Assembly: GCA_016124275.1 (NCBI GenBank)
Contig: WGOA01000067.1
Location: 1-36,284, forward strand
DNA: 36,284 bases
Reading direction: 5' to 3'
Source of the DNA: Bacteroidota bacterium
GTDB lineage: Bacteria > Bacteroidota > Bacteroidia > Chitinophagales > BACL12
Shown here: positions 25,029 through 32,383 of the stretch, piece by piece
How the letters are laid out: every line of letters starts with the position of its first letter
Position numbering within the stretch: position 1 is the first letter of the stretch
Notes under the pieces: model-generated
Told to the model about the DNA's origin: nothing
Database searches by the model: none
Seen by the model: the letters and a program-made list of their open reading frames with translations, nothing else
Program-made: the position numbers and the translations under genes

Positions 25029-25060
25029 CGAAAGTACAGCAAGGCCAGCAGACCATCCAA
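25029..25060 (-). promoter_or_regulatory. Near-consensus promoter for terC
   Basis: On the minus strand TTG (25058-25060), a 21-bp spacer and TACTTTCG (25029-25036) approximate the Bacteroidota TTG/TAnnTTTG promoter with one mismatch. The start codon at 25010 is 18 bp downstream. It directly follows the terminator hairpin of the SPFH-Arc operon. Confidence 0.4.
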
Positions 25061-25065
25061 AACGG

Positions 25066-25094
25066 CGAAAGCCCCCCTACGAGGGAGGCTTTCG
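25066..25094 (-). terminator. Terminator hairpin of the SPFH-Arc operon
   Basis: CGAAAGCC at 25066-25073 pairs with GGCTTTCG at 25087-25094, with an inner CCC/GGG pair, giving a stem of about 11 bp. On the minus strand it is followed by CCGTTTT. The hairpin overlaps the stop codon of the Arc-family gene. Confidence 0.65.
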
Positions 25095-25256
25095 ATCCTT
25101 GCGGCGCCCAGTGTTCTTCAGGGCCTGGTGCAGAAGAAACTCAATTTGCCCGTTTAGGCTGCGGAATTCATCCGCTGCCCATTTCTCCAGGTCCCTGAAC
25201 GTTTCCGGGTCCATCCGGAGCACAAAGCTCTTCTTCTTTGATTTGTCTTCTGCCAT
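25077..25256 (-). CDS. Arc family ribbon-helix-helix DNA-binding protein
   Basis: 59 residues from the ATG at 25256. Basic N-terminus (EDKSKKK), then the ribbon strand SFVLRMDPETFRDLEKWAADEF and the second helix SLNGQIEFLLHQALKN, the classic MetJ/Arc layout (strand-helix-helix) of a dimeric DNA-binding protein. It starts 22 bp after the SPFH gene stop on the same strand and is almost surely co-transcribed with it; I know this pairing from other Bacteroidota. It could be an autoregulator: a perfect dyad covers the operon's -7 element. The frame is open further upstream within the SPFH gene, but the composition there is not coding. Confidence 0.85.
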   Translation of the reverse strand: MAEDKSKKKSFVLRMDPETFRDLEKWAADEFRSLNGQIEFLLHQALKNTGRRKDRKPPS

Positions 25257-25278
25257 TGTTCCCCGACGGGTTGGCGCA

Positions 25279-26133
25279 TTAATAGATGGATCCTGCGTTG
25301 ACCACAGGATGGGCCGCCCGATCTGAACAAAGCACCACCAGCAAGTTTGAAACCATAGCCGCCTGGCGCTCTTGATCCAGCGTGATAACATTGTCCTTTT
25401 CCAGCTTCCGGAGGGCCATTTCCACCATGCCAACAGCACCTTCCACAATCATGCGGCGTGCCGCAATGATGGCTGTTGCTTGTTGGCGTTGGAGCATAGC
25501 GCCTGCAATCTCTTCTGCATAGGCCAGGTGGTTGATCCGGGCTTCAATGATGCTGACCCCTGCCTTAGTCAGGCGAGCGTGTAACTCGCGTTCCAGCTCT
25601 TCGTTGACTTGCTCCCCGCCGGCCCGAAGCGTAATGTCCGATTGGTCTTCATCAGCGTGGTCATAACTGTAGTGTCCGGCCAGGATACGAACGGCTGCAT
25701 CGCTTTGCACGCGCACATAGTGCTCGTAATCATCCACTTCAAACATGGCGTGGGCCGTTTCGGTGACCTGCCAGACAACGACTGCCGAAATGATGATCGG
25801 ATTGCCCTGCTTATCGTTGACCTTAATTTTCTCAGTGTCCATGTTCCTCGCGCGCAAACTCACCGTTTGCTTGCTAAAAAATGGGTTTGCCCAATGAAAC
25901 CCGTCTCGCTTTTCGGTTCCGTGGTACTTGCCAAAGAGCACCAAGACCTTGGAAGAGTTTGGGGCAACGATGAAAAAACCGGAAAGCATTAGAATGGACA
26001 GAACGCATCCGACAGCGAAAAGCGCATATTGCTGCCATAGCGCTACAGCCAGCACTGTGGCCGCAGTCAAGCCCAACCAAAGAACCAGCACAAGGTAACC
26101 GTTAGCAGCAGAGTAGGATTTTTCTTGAATCAT
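25279..26133 (-). CDS. SPFH/Band 7 domain membrane protein
   Basis: 284 residues. Two hydrophobic segments at the N-terminus (about 13-32 and 35-55: [20 protein letters not shown] and [20 protein letters not shown]) are followed by the SPFH core: [60 protein letters not shown], and a C-terminal helical part ([19 protein letters not shown]). Such stomatin/flotillin-like proteins form oligomeric membrane assemblies and influence proteolysis or membrane domains (family knowledge); no NfeD-like or protease gene is adjacent. It is the first gene of an operon with the Arc-family gene. ATG at 26133, 22 bp below a perfect -7 element. Confidence 0.88.
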   Translation of the reverse strand: MIQEKSYSAANGYLVLVLWLGLTAATVLAVALWQQYALFAVGCVLSILMLSGFFIVAPNSSKVLVLFGKYHGTEKRDGFHWANPFFSKQTVSLRARNMDTEKIKVNDKQGNPIIISAVVVWQVTETAHAMFEVDDYEHYVRVQSDAAVRILAGHYSYDHADEDQSDITLRAGGEQVNEELERELHARLTKAGVSIIEARINHLAYAEEIAGAMLQRQQATAIIAARRMIVEGAVGMVEMALRKLEKDNVITLDQERQAAMVSNLLVVLCSDRAAHPVVNAGSIY

Positions 26134-26147
26134 GGTGCGAATTGTTT

Positions 26148-26166
26148 TGATATCACAAAGATATCA
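26148..26166. promoter_or_regulatory. Perfect dyad covering the -7 element of the SPFH-Arc promoter
   Basis: TGATATC at 26148-26154 and GATATCA at 26160-26166 are perfect inverted repeats with a 5-bp spacer. They overlap the -7 element at 26156-26163. A related half-site (CATATCG) lies at 26171-26177. Its position predicts that a bound protein would block transcription; the co-transcribed Arc-family protein is the obvious candidate, by inference. Confidence 0.55.
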
Positions 26167-26186
26167 TGGTCATATCGTACTTGCAA
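26156..26186 (-). promoter_or_regulatory. Promoter of the SPFH-Arc operon
   Basis: On the minus strand TTG (26184-26186), a 20-bp spacer and TATCTTTG (26156-26163) match the Bacteroidota TTG-N19-21-TAnnTTTG promoter exactly. The SPFH ATG is 23 bp downstream. Confidence 0.65.
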
Positions 26187-26248
26187 GGCAAAACTTTTCC
26201 TTTAACGCCTTTTAACGTTTTCGGGAATCCCTTAAAAACGGCATGTTG

Positions 26249-26264
26249 AGCCGCTGCAGCGGCT
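26249..26264 (-). terminator. 16-bp palindrome downstream of the rhodanese gene
   Basis: AGCCGCTGCAGCGGCT is a perfect palindrome that can fold as a 6-bp GC stem with a TGCA loop. It lies 32 bp after the rhodanese stop on the minus strand and is followed after 10 nt by TTTTT. It may be an intrinsic terminator, although the T-tract is set back. Confidence 0.4.
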
Positions 26265-26296
26265 GACGCCAGAGCGCCTTATTCCTTCGTACCGGA

Positions 26297-26614
26297 TCAA
26301 TACCGGGGCATATCCGGGTCTATTTGCTCTGCCCAGGCCGTAATTCCCCCCCGGAGGTTGTACAAATTCTCAAAGCCGAAACGCTCCTCCAGCAAGCGAA
26401 TGATATTGCTGCTGCGACCCCCACCCCGGCAATGCACCACCACTTTGCCTTCTTTGGCCACCCGCTCCGGTGCCCAGGCCAGTTGGGCCAAAGGAATCAA
26501 TTCACCCCCCAGGTTGGCGATTTCGTACTCATAAGGTTCACGGACATCAATCAACTGGAAGGACTCGCCCGAATCGCGCATGGCTTTCAGTTCCTGGGCA
26601 GTAAGCTCTTTCAT
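26297..26614 (-). CDS. Single-domain rhodanese sulfurtransferase
   Basis: 105 residues, one rhodanese domain: LIDVREPYEYEIANLGGELIP (the DVREPYEY element), then the active-site loop VVVHCRGGGRSS with the catalytic Cys62 carrying persulfide, and the C-terminal LYNLRGGITAWAEQIDP. There is no signal peptide, so it acts in the cytosol, transferring sulfane sulfur to thiol or cyanide acceptors (family knowledge). It is divergent from feoA and stands upstream of the SPFH gene on the same strand, with a palindrome and a separate promoter between, so it is probably monocistronic. It could supply sulfur to the same pool as the SQR operon, but it is about 17 kb away. Confidence 0.9.
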   Translation of the reverse strand: MKELTAQELKAMRDSGESFQLIDVREPYEYEIANLGGELIPLAQLAWAPERVAKEGKVVVHCRGGGRSSNIIRLLEERFGFENLYNLRGGITAWAEQIDPDMPRY

Positions 26615-26643
26615 AACAAAATGGCTTTAATAGCCCTGCTAAA

Positions 26644-26682
26644 ATACCCAATTCGGGGTAGGCAATGCCCTACCTCGGGTAT
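26644..26682. repeat. Nested inverted repeats between rhodanese and feoA
   Basis: GGTAGG at 26657-26662 pairs with CCTACC at 26669-26674 (6-nt loop), extendable to a 9-bp stem, and is flanked by ATACCC at 26644-26649 and GGGTAT at 26677-26682. The cluster sits 30-68 bp upstream of the rhodanese start and just upstream of the feoA promoter, in a 133-bp divergent gap. An iron-responsive operator is a natural guess, but it does not match a Fur box that I recognise. Confidence 0.4.
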
Positions 26683-26712
26683 TGTTCCAGCAACCCACAA
26701 GGCGTTATTTTG
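26682..26712 (+). promoter_or_regulatory. Near-consensus promoter for feoAB
   Basis: TTG at 26682-26684, a 20-bp spacer and TTATTTTG at 26705-26712 match the Bacteroidota TTG/TAnnTTTG promoter except at the second base of the -7 element. The feoA start lies 35 bp downstream. Confidence 0.4.
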
Positions 26713-26747
26713 CAGTGTCTGGACTTGGTCTAAACTACTGAAGTACT

Positions 26748-26975
26748 TTGCGCACTGCCCTCGATTTAGCAAAAGATGAACAGGCCCTGGTTGCCGGGTT
26801 CAGCGACAATGCCATTGCGCCGATGCTGCTTGATTTGGGGTGCAGGCCTGGCCAATCCATCCGGTTGATCCGCAGGGCACTGTTTAATGGACCGCTCTGT
26901 CTGGAAATCGAAAATCGCCTTCTGGCTTTTCGTCAAGAAGAAGCCCGAACCATCCTCCTTACCGATCCCCGTTGA
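26748..26975 (+). CDS. feoA: Ferrous iron transport protein A
   Basis: 75 residues with the small SH3-like FeoA fold: AKDEQALVAGFSDNAIAPML, then LDLGCRPGQSIRLIRRA, and LCLEIENRLLAFRQEEARTI, each in the expected order. Start is TTG at 26748, since a stop lies in frame just upstream and no ATG is available; this is uncommon but occurs. FeoA is a cytosolic partner of FeoB. It ends 17 bp before the feoB ATG, forming a feoA-feoB operon. Confidence 0.85.
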   Translation: MRTALDLAKDEQALVAGFSDNAIAPMLLDLGCRPGQSIRLIRRALFNGPLCLEIENRLLAFRQEEARTILLTDPR

Positions 26976-26992
26976 ATGCAGCCACAGCCCCA

Positions 26993-29089
26993 ATGCGGGT
27001 AGCTTTGGCCGGCAACCCAAACGCAGGGAAATCTTCGGTCTTTAATCGGCTTACTGGTCTTCAGCAGCAAGTCGGCAATTTTCCGGGCGTTACGGTAGAG
27101 AAAAAAACCGGTCCCGTCCGGTTGCCCGCTGGCCAAAAGGCCCAGCTGACTGACCTGCCGGGCGTGTACAGCCTCTACCCCCATTCCCCCGACCAGGTCA
27201 TCACCCTCCAGGTGCTGATCAACAAAAAGGATGTGCTTCATCCTGATGTTGTGTTGTACGTAGCCGATGCTTCCAATCTGGAGAGGCACCTGTTGTTGTT
27301 TACAGAAATTGCGGATTTAGGGCTACCCATCATCCTGTGCCTCAACCAAATGGACGTGGCCCGCGAGCGCGGCATATCCATAGATATACCTATGCTTGCT
27401 AAGGGGCTCGGGGTACCCGTCTTCCCCATTAATGGCAGAACGGGCGAAGGGCTCAAGCAGGTATTGGCAAGCCTTGAACATCCGGTGCCTTTGCGCGGCG
27501 ATCCCTTCTGGAAACCCGAAAAAGCCAATCCGCAGGTGGTTTCAGCCGTCCAAAAAGTGTTGCCTGACTTAGGTGCCTACCAGGCTATTCTTGTCGCCCA
27601 CCAAAACCGACACCTCGCTCACCTGCAACAGCAAGAACGCGAGGCCATTCAAGAGGCGCTTGACCCGATTGGCTTTCTTTCGCTGCGCGCCCAGGTCAGT
27701 GAAACGATGAGTCGCTTTGATGGTTTGACGCCCATTGTTCAACAGGCTGTTTCATCGCTTGACCGCGCAGCGCGCAGCCGAACTGCCCTGCTCGACCGGG
27801 TGCTGATTCATCCGCTCTACGGTACAATAACATTTTTTATTGTATTGTTTATGATTTTTCAAGCAGTCTTCCGCTGGGCAGAATGGCCGATGAAGCTGAT
27901 GGACCAGGGAATTGCCGGCAGCCGAAATGCGCTGGAAGGCCTGTTGCCGGAAAGCTTGCTCAGCGACCTGTTGATCAATGGATTGATTCCCGGCATTGGC
28001 GGTATCCTCATCTTCATTCCACAGATTGCGCTGCTCTTTGCCCTGGTTGCCTTGTTGGAAGAGGTTGGCTACATGGCCCGTGCTGTCTATCTCTCTGACA
28101 ACGTGATGCGGCGATTTGGCTTAAACGGCCGAAGTTTTGTGGCGTTGATCTCCGGTATTGCCTGCGCAGTACCGGCCATCATGACAGCCCGGGGAATAAC
28201 CAATCGCCAGGAACGACTGGCCACGATTTTCGTCACGCCCTTCATGAGTTGCTCCGCACGGTTGCCGGTCTATGCCCTGTTGATCGCTTTTGCTGTACCC
28301 GCTTCTTCCACATTGGGGGGGTGGTTAAACCTGCAGGGTTTGGTCATGTTTGGCCTTTACTTCCTGGGCGCTTTTTCTGCCCTGGCAACTTCATGGTTGA
28401 TCAAGCGGTTTTTCCCCTCCGCAGAGCCCTCCTACCTGATGTTGGAATTGCCGGACTACCGCAAGCCTCATTGGCGCAATGTCCTGACTACCGTCTGGCA
28501 AAAAGTAAGCGTTTTTGTCAGCAATGCAGGGCGAATTATTCTGGTCATTTCGCTGATTCTATGGGTACTTAGCAGTTATGGCCCTGGCACCGGCGTGCGC
28601 GATGCAGCATCGGAAGTCACCGCTAACTACGCCTATTCAGCGCTTAGTTCCAATGAACTTGAAGGGCTTATCGCAGCCCGGCAGTTGGAAATGAGCTGGG
28701 CCGGTCACCTTGGCCACCTGCTGGAACCCATCATCGCGCCGCTGGGATTTGACTGGAAAATCGGCATCGCCCTCATTACTTCATTTGCCGCCCGCGAAGT
28801 TTTTGTCAGCACTATGGCCACCATTTACGGCGCTGCCGATCAGGAAAACAAAACGGGTATCGTGGAATCGATGCGCCTGGATGTCCACCCGGCTACCGGG
28901 CTGCCGGTTTACACAGCCGCCACTGCGGTATCGCTGCTTTTGTTTTACGTTTTTGCCATGCAGTGCATGAGCACCCTCGCTGTTGTGCAACGCGAAACGG
29001 GCTCCTGGAAAATTCCGATCTACCAGTTCCTTTACATGACAGGAATCGCCTATGGCGCAAGCTTTCTGGCGTACCAGGTGCTGAGTTGA
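26993..29089 (+). CDS. feoB: Ferrous iron transporter B
   Basis: 698 residues. N-terminal G domain with G1 GNPNAGKS (7-14), G2 Thr34, G3 DLPG (54-57) and G4 NQMD (118-121); then a helical regulatory part, and a membrane domain with about ten segments starting near residue 278 (ITFFIVLFMIFQAVFRWAEW) and including the gate-like motif ISGIACAVPAIMTARG and FMSCSARLPVYALL. It imports Fe2+ across the inner membrane. The start at ATG 26993 fits the G-domain start; a TTG at 26972 overlapping the feoA stop would add seven residues. No FeoC gene follows. Confidence 0.95.
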   Translation: MRVALAGNPNAGKSSVFNRLTGLQQQVGNFPGVTVEKKTGPVRLPAGQKAQLTDLPGVYSLYPHSPDQVITLQVLINKKDVLHPDVVLYVADASNLERHLLLFTEIADLGLPIILCLNQMDVARERGISIDIPMLAKGLGVPVFPINGRTGEGLKQVLASLEHPVPLRGDPFWKPEKANPQVVSAVQKVLPDLGAYQAILVAHQNRHLAHLQQQEREAIQEALDPIGFLSLRAQVSETMSRFDGLTPIVQQAVSSLDRAARSRTALLDRVLIHPLYGTITFFIVLFMIFQAVFRWAEWPMKLMDQGIAGSRNALEGLLPESLLSDLLINGLIPGIGGILIFIPQIALLFALVALLEEVGYMARAVYLSDNVMRRFGLNGRSFVALISGIACAVPAIMTARGITNRQERLATIFVTPFMSCSARLPVYALLIAFAVPASSTLGGWLNLQGLVMFGLYFLGAFSALATSWLIKRFFPSAEPSYLMLELPDYRKPHWRNVLTTVWQKVSVFVSNAGRIILVISLILWVLSSYGPGTGVRDAASEVTANYAYSALSSNELEGLIAARQLEMSWAGHLGHLLEPIIAPLGFDWKIGIALITSFAAREVFVSTMATIYGAADQENKTGIVESMRLDVHPATGLPVYTAATAVSLLLFYVFAMQCMSTLAVVQRETGSWKIPIYQFLYMTGIAYGASFLAYQVLS

Positions 29090-29165
29090 TGCTTCGTTCC
29101 TGAAGAGAAGAGGAGTGAAGAAAACAGAACAGAAGAGCAGCATTCCCGAACAGGGTTAGGCTCCC

Positions 29166-29199
29166 AAAAAAATGCCCCCGGCTTTGCAGGCAGGGGCAT
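29166..29199 (-). terminator. Intrinsic terminator of the cysCDN operon
   Basis: On the minus strand ATGCCCC...GGGGCAT forms a 28-nt hairpin with a stem of about nine pairs, followed at once by seven T residues. It lies 69 bp after the cysN stop. The same stem may also stop feoB transcription from the other side, since the feoB stop is 76 bp away, though the plus-strand T-tract is weak. Confidence 0.75.
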
Positions 29200-29268
29200 A
29201 AGATTTTCAATGGTATGGATCAGGGCAGCCTCGTGAAGTTTACTTCAAAGGGCCAATCCTGCCTGTTG

Positions 29269-30570
29269 CTAGATGATCATTCCCGCGCCGACTGTGTTGT
29301 TGGTGGCTTCGTCGATGATGATGAGCGAACCGGTAAAACGGTTGCGGCGGTAATTGTCGAAGAACAACCGGTTGGTGGTCCGGATGGAAATACGGCCAAT
29401 ATCATTTAACCCGAGCGACTTCTGGTCTTCCAGTTTGTGCAGGTTGTTGATGTCCACTTTGTAGCGAACATCCTTCACCACACAACGCGTTTCGCGGGTC
29501 GTGTGCTGCACACTGTACTTGCCTCCAATCTGAATGGGGGTTTCGCTCATCCAGCAGACCATCAACTCGATGTCCTGGCCTTCTTCGGGCATGTTGTTCT
29601 CGCGAACAATCATGTCGCCGCGCGAAATGTCGATGTCGTCCTCCAGGGTCAAGGTCACAGACATCGGCGCAAAGGCTTCTTCAATGTCCCCGTTGATGTC
29701 AACGATAGAAGCCACCTTGGTGGCAAAACCGCTGGGCAGGTGCACCACGCGATCGCCTTTCTTCCAGATGCCGCCGGCAATGCGGCCTGCATAACCGCGG
29801 AAATCGTGGAATTCGTCGCTCTGGGGACGAACCACGGTCTGCACCGGAAAGCGGGCATCAATGTGGTTGTAGTCGGAGCCAATGTGAACATGCTCCAGCG
29901 TATAGAGCAAGGTAGGCCCGTCAAACCAGGGCATTTTCTCCGATCGGTCCACGACGTTGTCGCCATTCAAGGCAGAGATCGGAATAAAGCGGACGTCCTT
30001 GGTATCCAGCTTGGCGCTGAAATCGGTGAATTGGTCCACAATGCGCTCATAGACCTCCTCTTTGTAGTCCACCAAGTCCATCTTGTTGATGCAAACCACC
30101 ACGTGGGGAATCTGCAACAGCGAAGCGATGAACGTGTGGCGGTGGGTTTGCTCCACGATGCCGTTGCGGGCGTCCACCAGAATGATGGCCAGGTTAGCGG
30201 TCGAAGCGCCAGTCACCATGTTGCGGGTGTACTGGATATGCCCAGGGGTATCCGCAATGATGAACTTGCGGCGTGGGGTGGCGAAGTAGCGGTACGCTAC
30301 GTCAATGGTGATGCCCTGTTCGCGCTCAGCCTTAAGACCGTCGGTCAAAAGAGCGAGGTTCACTTTCTCTTCACCGCGTCGCTTGCTCGATTCCTCGATG
30401 GCTTCCATCTGGTCTTCAAAGATGGATTTGGAATCATACAACAAACGCCCAATCAGGGTGCTTTTGCCGTCATCCACGCTGCCAGCGGTGGTGAACCGCA
30501 ACAATTCCATATCGAGGTATCCTTTGGAGTCGAACTCTTCGACTTCCTGGATGCCGTTTTCACTGCTCAT
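29269..30570 (-). CDS. cysN: Sulfate adenylyltransferase, GTPase subunit
   Basis: 433 residues of the EF-Tu-like GTPase that drives ATP sulfurylase. G1 GSVDDGKS (30-37), the switch region REQGITIDVAYRYF, G3 DTPGH (107-111) and G4 NKMD (162-165) are intact. Beta-barrel domains follow. There is no APS-kinase extension as in CysNC fusions, which fits the separate cysC. It is last in the order cysC, cysD, cysN, 18 bp after cysD, and is followed by an intrinsic terminator. A long open frame on the opposite strand is a by-product of codon bias. Confidence 0.95.
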   Translation of the reverse strand: MSSENGIQEVEEFDSKGYLDMELLRFTTAGSVDDGKSTLIGRLLYDSKSIFEDQMEAIEESSKRRGEEKVNLALLTDGLKAEREQGITIDVAYRYFATPRRKFIIADTPGHIQYTRNMVTGASTANLAIILVDARNGIVEQTHRHTFIASLLQIPHVVVCINKMDLVDYKEEVYERIVDQFTDFSAKLDTKDVRFIPISALNGDNVVDRSEKMPWFDGPTLLYTLEHVHIGSDYNHIDARFPVQTVVRPQSDEFHDFRGYAGRIAGGIWKKGDRVVHLPSGFATKVASIVDINGDIEEAFAPMSVTLTLEDDIDISRGDMIVRENNMPEEGQDIELMVCWMSETPIQIGGKYSVQHTTRETRCVVKDVRYKVDINNLHKLEDQKSLGLNDIGRISIRTTNRLFFDNYRRNRFTGSLIIIDEATNNTVGAGMII

Positions 30571-30588
30571 AATGGTTCCGTCTTGGAA

Positions 30589-31494
30589 TTAGAAATAACC
30601 TTTTCTCTTGCGATCCTCCATGGAGGTTTCTGACCGCTTGTCATCTGCCCGTCCACCGCGTTCGGTAATGCGGGTAGAAGCAACTTCCTGAATGATGTCT
30701 TCCAGCGTTGAGGCCGTTGACTCAATAGCGCCGGTACACGTTGCGTCGCCAATGGTGCGGAAACGAACGGTATCGGTAAAGACTTTTTCAGTTTCACGGA
30801 CTGTGATGTAATCCGTTTTAGCTAACAACATGCCGTCGCGCTCCAGCACCTGGCGCTGGTGGGAAAAGTAGAGATTTGGAATGGGAATGTTCTCCAAAAG
30901 GATGTATTGCCACACATCCATTTCGGTCCAGTTGGAGATGGGGAACACCCGGAAGTGCTCGCCAAACTGGTGGCGCGCATTGAACAGGTTCCACAACTCA
31001 GGACGCTGGTTTTTAGGGTCCCACTGACCAAACTCATCGCGGTGCGAGAAGAAACGCTCCTTGGCGCGGGCCTTTTCTTCATCGCGGCGGGCACCGCCCA
31101 TGGCGGCGTCGAACTTGTGCTTTTCGAGGGTCTCCAAAAGCGTCACCGTTTGAAGCGCATTCCGGCTGGCATTTTGTCCCCTTTCTTCAACAGCGGTTCC
31201 GCGGTCGATAGAATCCTGGACCATGCCAACAATCAATTCGGCTTTGGTTTCCTTAACCAACCAATCCCGGTATTCGATGGTTTCCGGGAAATTGTGCCCG
31301 GTGTCCACGTGTACCAAAGGGAAGGGGATGCGGGCAGGCCAAAATGCTTTGCGGGCCAAGTGCACCATAATAATGGAGTCTTTGCCACCCGAAAAAAGCA
31401 GGGCCGGTTTTTGGAATTTAGCCGCCACTTCGCGCATGACGAAGATGGACTCGGATTCCAGTTCGCGAATGTGAGACAGATTGTAAGATACCAT
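30589..31494 (-). CDS. cysD: Sulfate adenylyltransferase, ATP-binding subunit
   Basis: 301 residues. PP-loop motif FSGGKDSIIMVHLA (Ser35-Ser40) for the adenylation of sulfate to APS, HVDTGHNFPETIEYRD, the VFPISNWTEMDVWQYIL segment typical of CysD, and the conserved C-terminal SMEDRKRKGYF. It works as a heterodimer with CysN. It starts 53 bp after the cysC stop and is clearly part of the operon. Confidence 0.96.
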   Translation of the reverse strand: MVSYNLSHIRELESESIFVMREVAAKFQKPALLFSGGKDSIIMVHLARKAFWPARIPFPLVHVDTGHNFPETIEYRDWLVKETKAELIVGMVQDSIDRGTAVEERGQNASRNALQTVTLLETLEKHKFDAAMGGARRDEEKARAKERFFSHRDEFGQWDPKNQRPELWNLFNARHQFGEHFRVFPISNWTEMDVWQYILLENIPIPNLYFSHQRQVLERDGMLLAKTDYITVRETEKVFTDTVRFRTIGDATCTGAIESTASTLEDIIQEVASTRITERGGRADDKRSETSMEDRKRKGYF

Positions 31495-31547
31495 ATCGAT
31501 CGTGGACTTGTCGCTGGATTAAAGGGAACTCCGGGTTTGGAGGACTG

Positions 31548-32153
31548 TCAGGAGTATTGGATGAGAGGCAGGATTTTCTCCACCAAATAGTCCACCGATT
31601 CCTCGGGGGTCTGGTTGGCGGTATCGATCACTACTTCCGGATTAATGGGCTCGTCAAACGGTGCGTCTTTGCCCGTGAAATTGGCAATTTGCCCCGCTCT
31701 AACCTTTGCGTAAAGGCCTTTTACGTCGCGTTGCTCACAAAGTTCGTAGGAGGCTTTAACGTACACTTCCACAAAATCTTCCGTGCCAACAATGCCCCGG
31801 GCCAAATCCCTGAGATCATAGGTGGGGCTTACGAACGAATTGATGGTGATGATTCCCCCTTCCAAAAAAAGTTTGGAGACTTCGGCAACGCGGCGAATGT
31901 TTTCGAGGCGATCGTCTTCAGAAAAGCTGAGGTTCTTGTTAATGCCGGTCCGGACATTATCACCGTCCAGTAATTTGGTCAGAAAACCGCGCTCATGCAG
32001 CAGCTTTTCTACCCCTTGGGCGATGGTGCTCTTGCCTGAACCCGACAAACCCGTCATCCAAATGACCTTGGAACGCTGCTTCAACAGCGCCTCTTTGTCG
32101 CTGCGCTGAAGGATTCTGTCGAAAATGGGGTGGATGTTTTCGCCGACACTCAT
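31548..32153 (-). CDS. cysC: Adenylylsulfate (APS) kinase
   Basis: 201 residues. P-loop GLSGSGKS at 35-42, then KLLDGDNVRTGINKNLSFSE and RRVAEVSKLFLEGGIITINSFVSP, the substrate-binding features of APS kinase. It makes PAPS from APS and ATP. First gene of cysC-cysD-cysN. No cysH (PAPS reductase) or cysQ is near, so PAPS could be used for sulfation of glycans or for assimilation with genes elsewhere. A -7 element lies about 60 bp upstream of the ATG at 32153. Confidence 0.96.
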   Translation of the reverse strand: MSVGENIHPIFDRILQRSDKEALLKQRSKVIWMTGLSGSGKSTIAQGVEKLLHERGFLTKLLDGDNVRTGINKNLSFSEDDRLENIRRVAEVSKLFLEGGIITINSFVSPTYDLRDLARGIVGTEDFVEVYVKASYELCEQRDVKGLYAKVRAGQIANFTGKDAPFDEPINPEVVIDTANQTPEESVDYLVEKILPLIQYS

Positions 32154-32214
32154 GAGGCAGATCGAGAACGGGTGAACGAGGCCTTAAAACAGGTCTAAAC
32201 CGAATTTCGAAGGG

Positions 32215-32222
32215 CAAAGTTA
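32215..32222 (-). promoter_or_regulatory. Bacteroidota -7 promoter element for cysCDN
   Basis: TAACTTTG on the minus strand matches TAnnTTTG. A GGGG-CAA-CCCC inverted repeat (32231-32241) lies 8 bp upstream, and CCCCGCT/AGCGGGG (32238-32244 and 32280-32286) forms a larger loop. The 230 bp between the amidohydrolase stop and cysC hold only these elements and further GC hairpins, no gene. Confidence 0.5.
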
Positions 32223-32383
32223 CAAATTCAGGGGCAACCCCGCTTAAAAAACATTAGTTGCCATTTATTAGGATGCTTTAGCGGGGCAGGATGCCCGCCC
32301 GCAAGACCATCGCGAGCCAAAAAGCAGACCTCACCAGCTGTGGTATCCCGTGATGGCCCTTCGCCCGGAACCAAAAACTGTGT

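Noticed and set aside
25011..25076. Possible manganese (yybP-ykoY) riboswitch before terC
   Set aside because: Only 66 bp separate terC from the preceding gene and they are taken up by a terminator and promoter; the conserved riboswitch core is not seen.
29437..30633. 398-residue open frame antisense to cysN
   Set aside because: The opposite strand has intact CysN motifs over the whole length. The antisense product has no recognisable domain and reflects codon bias.
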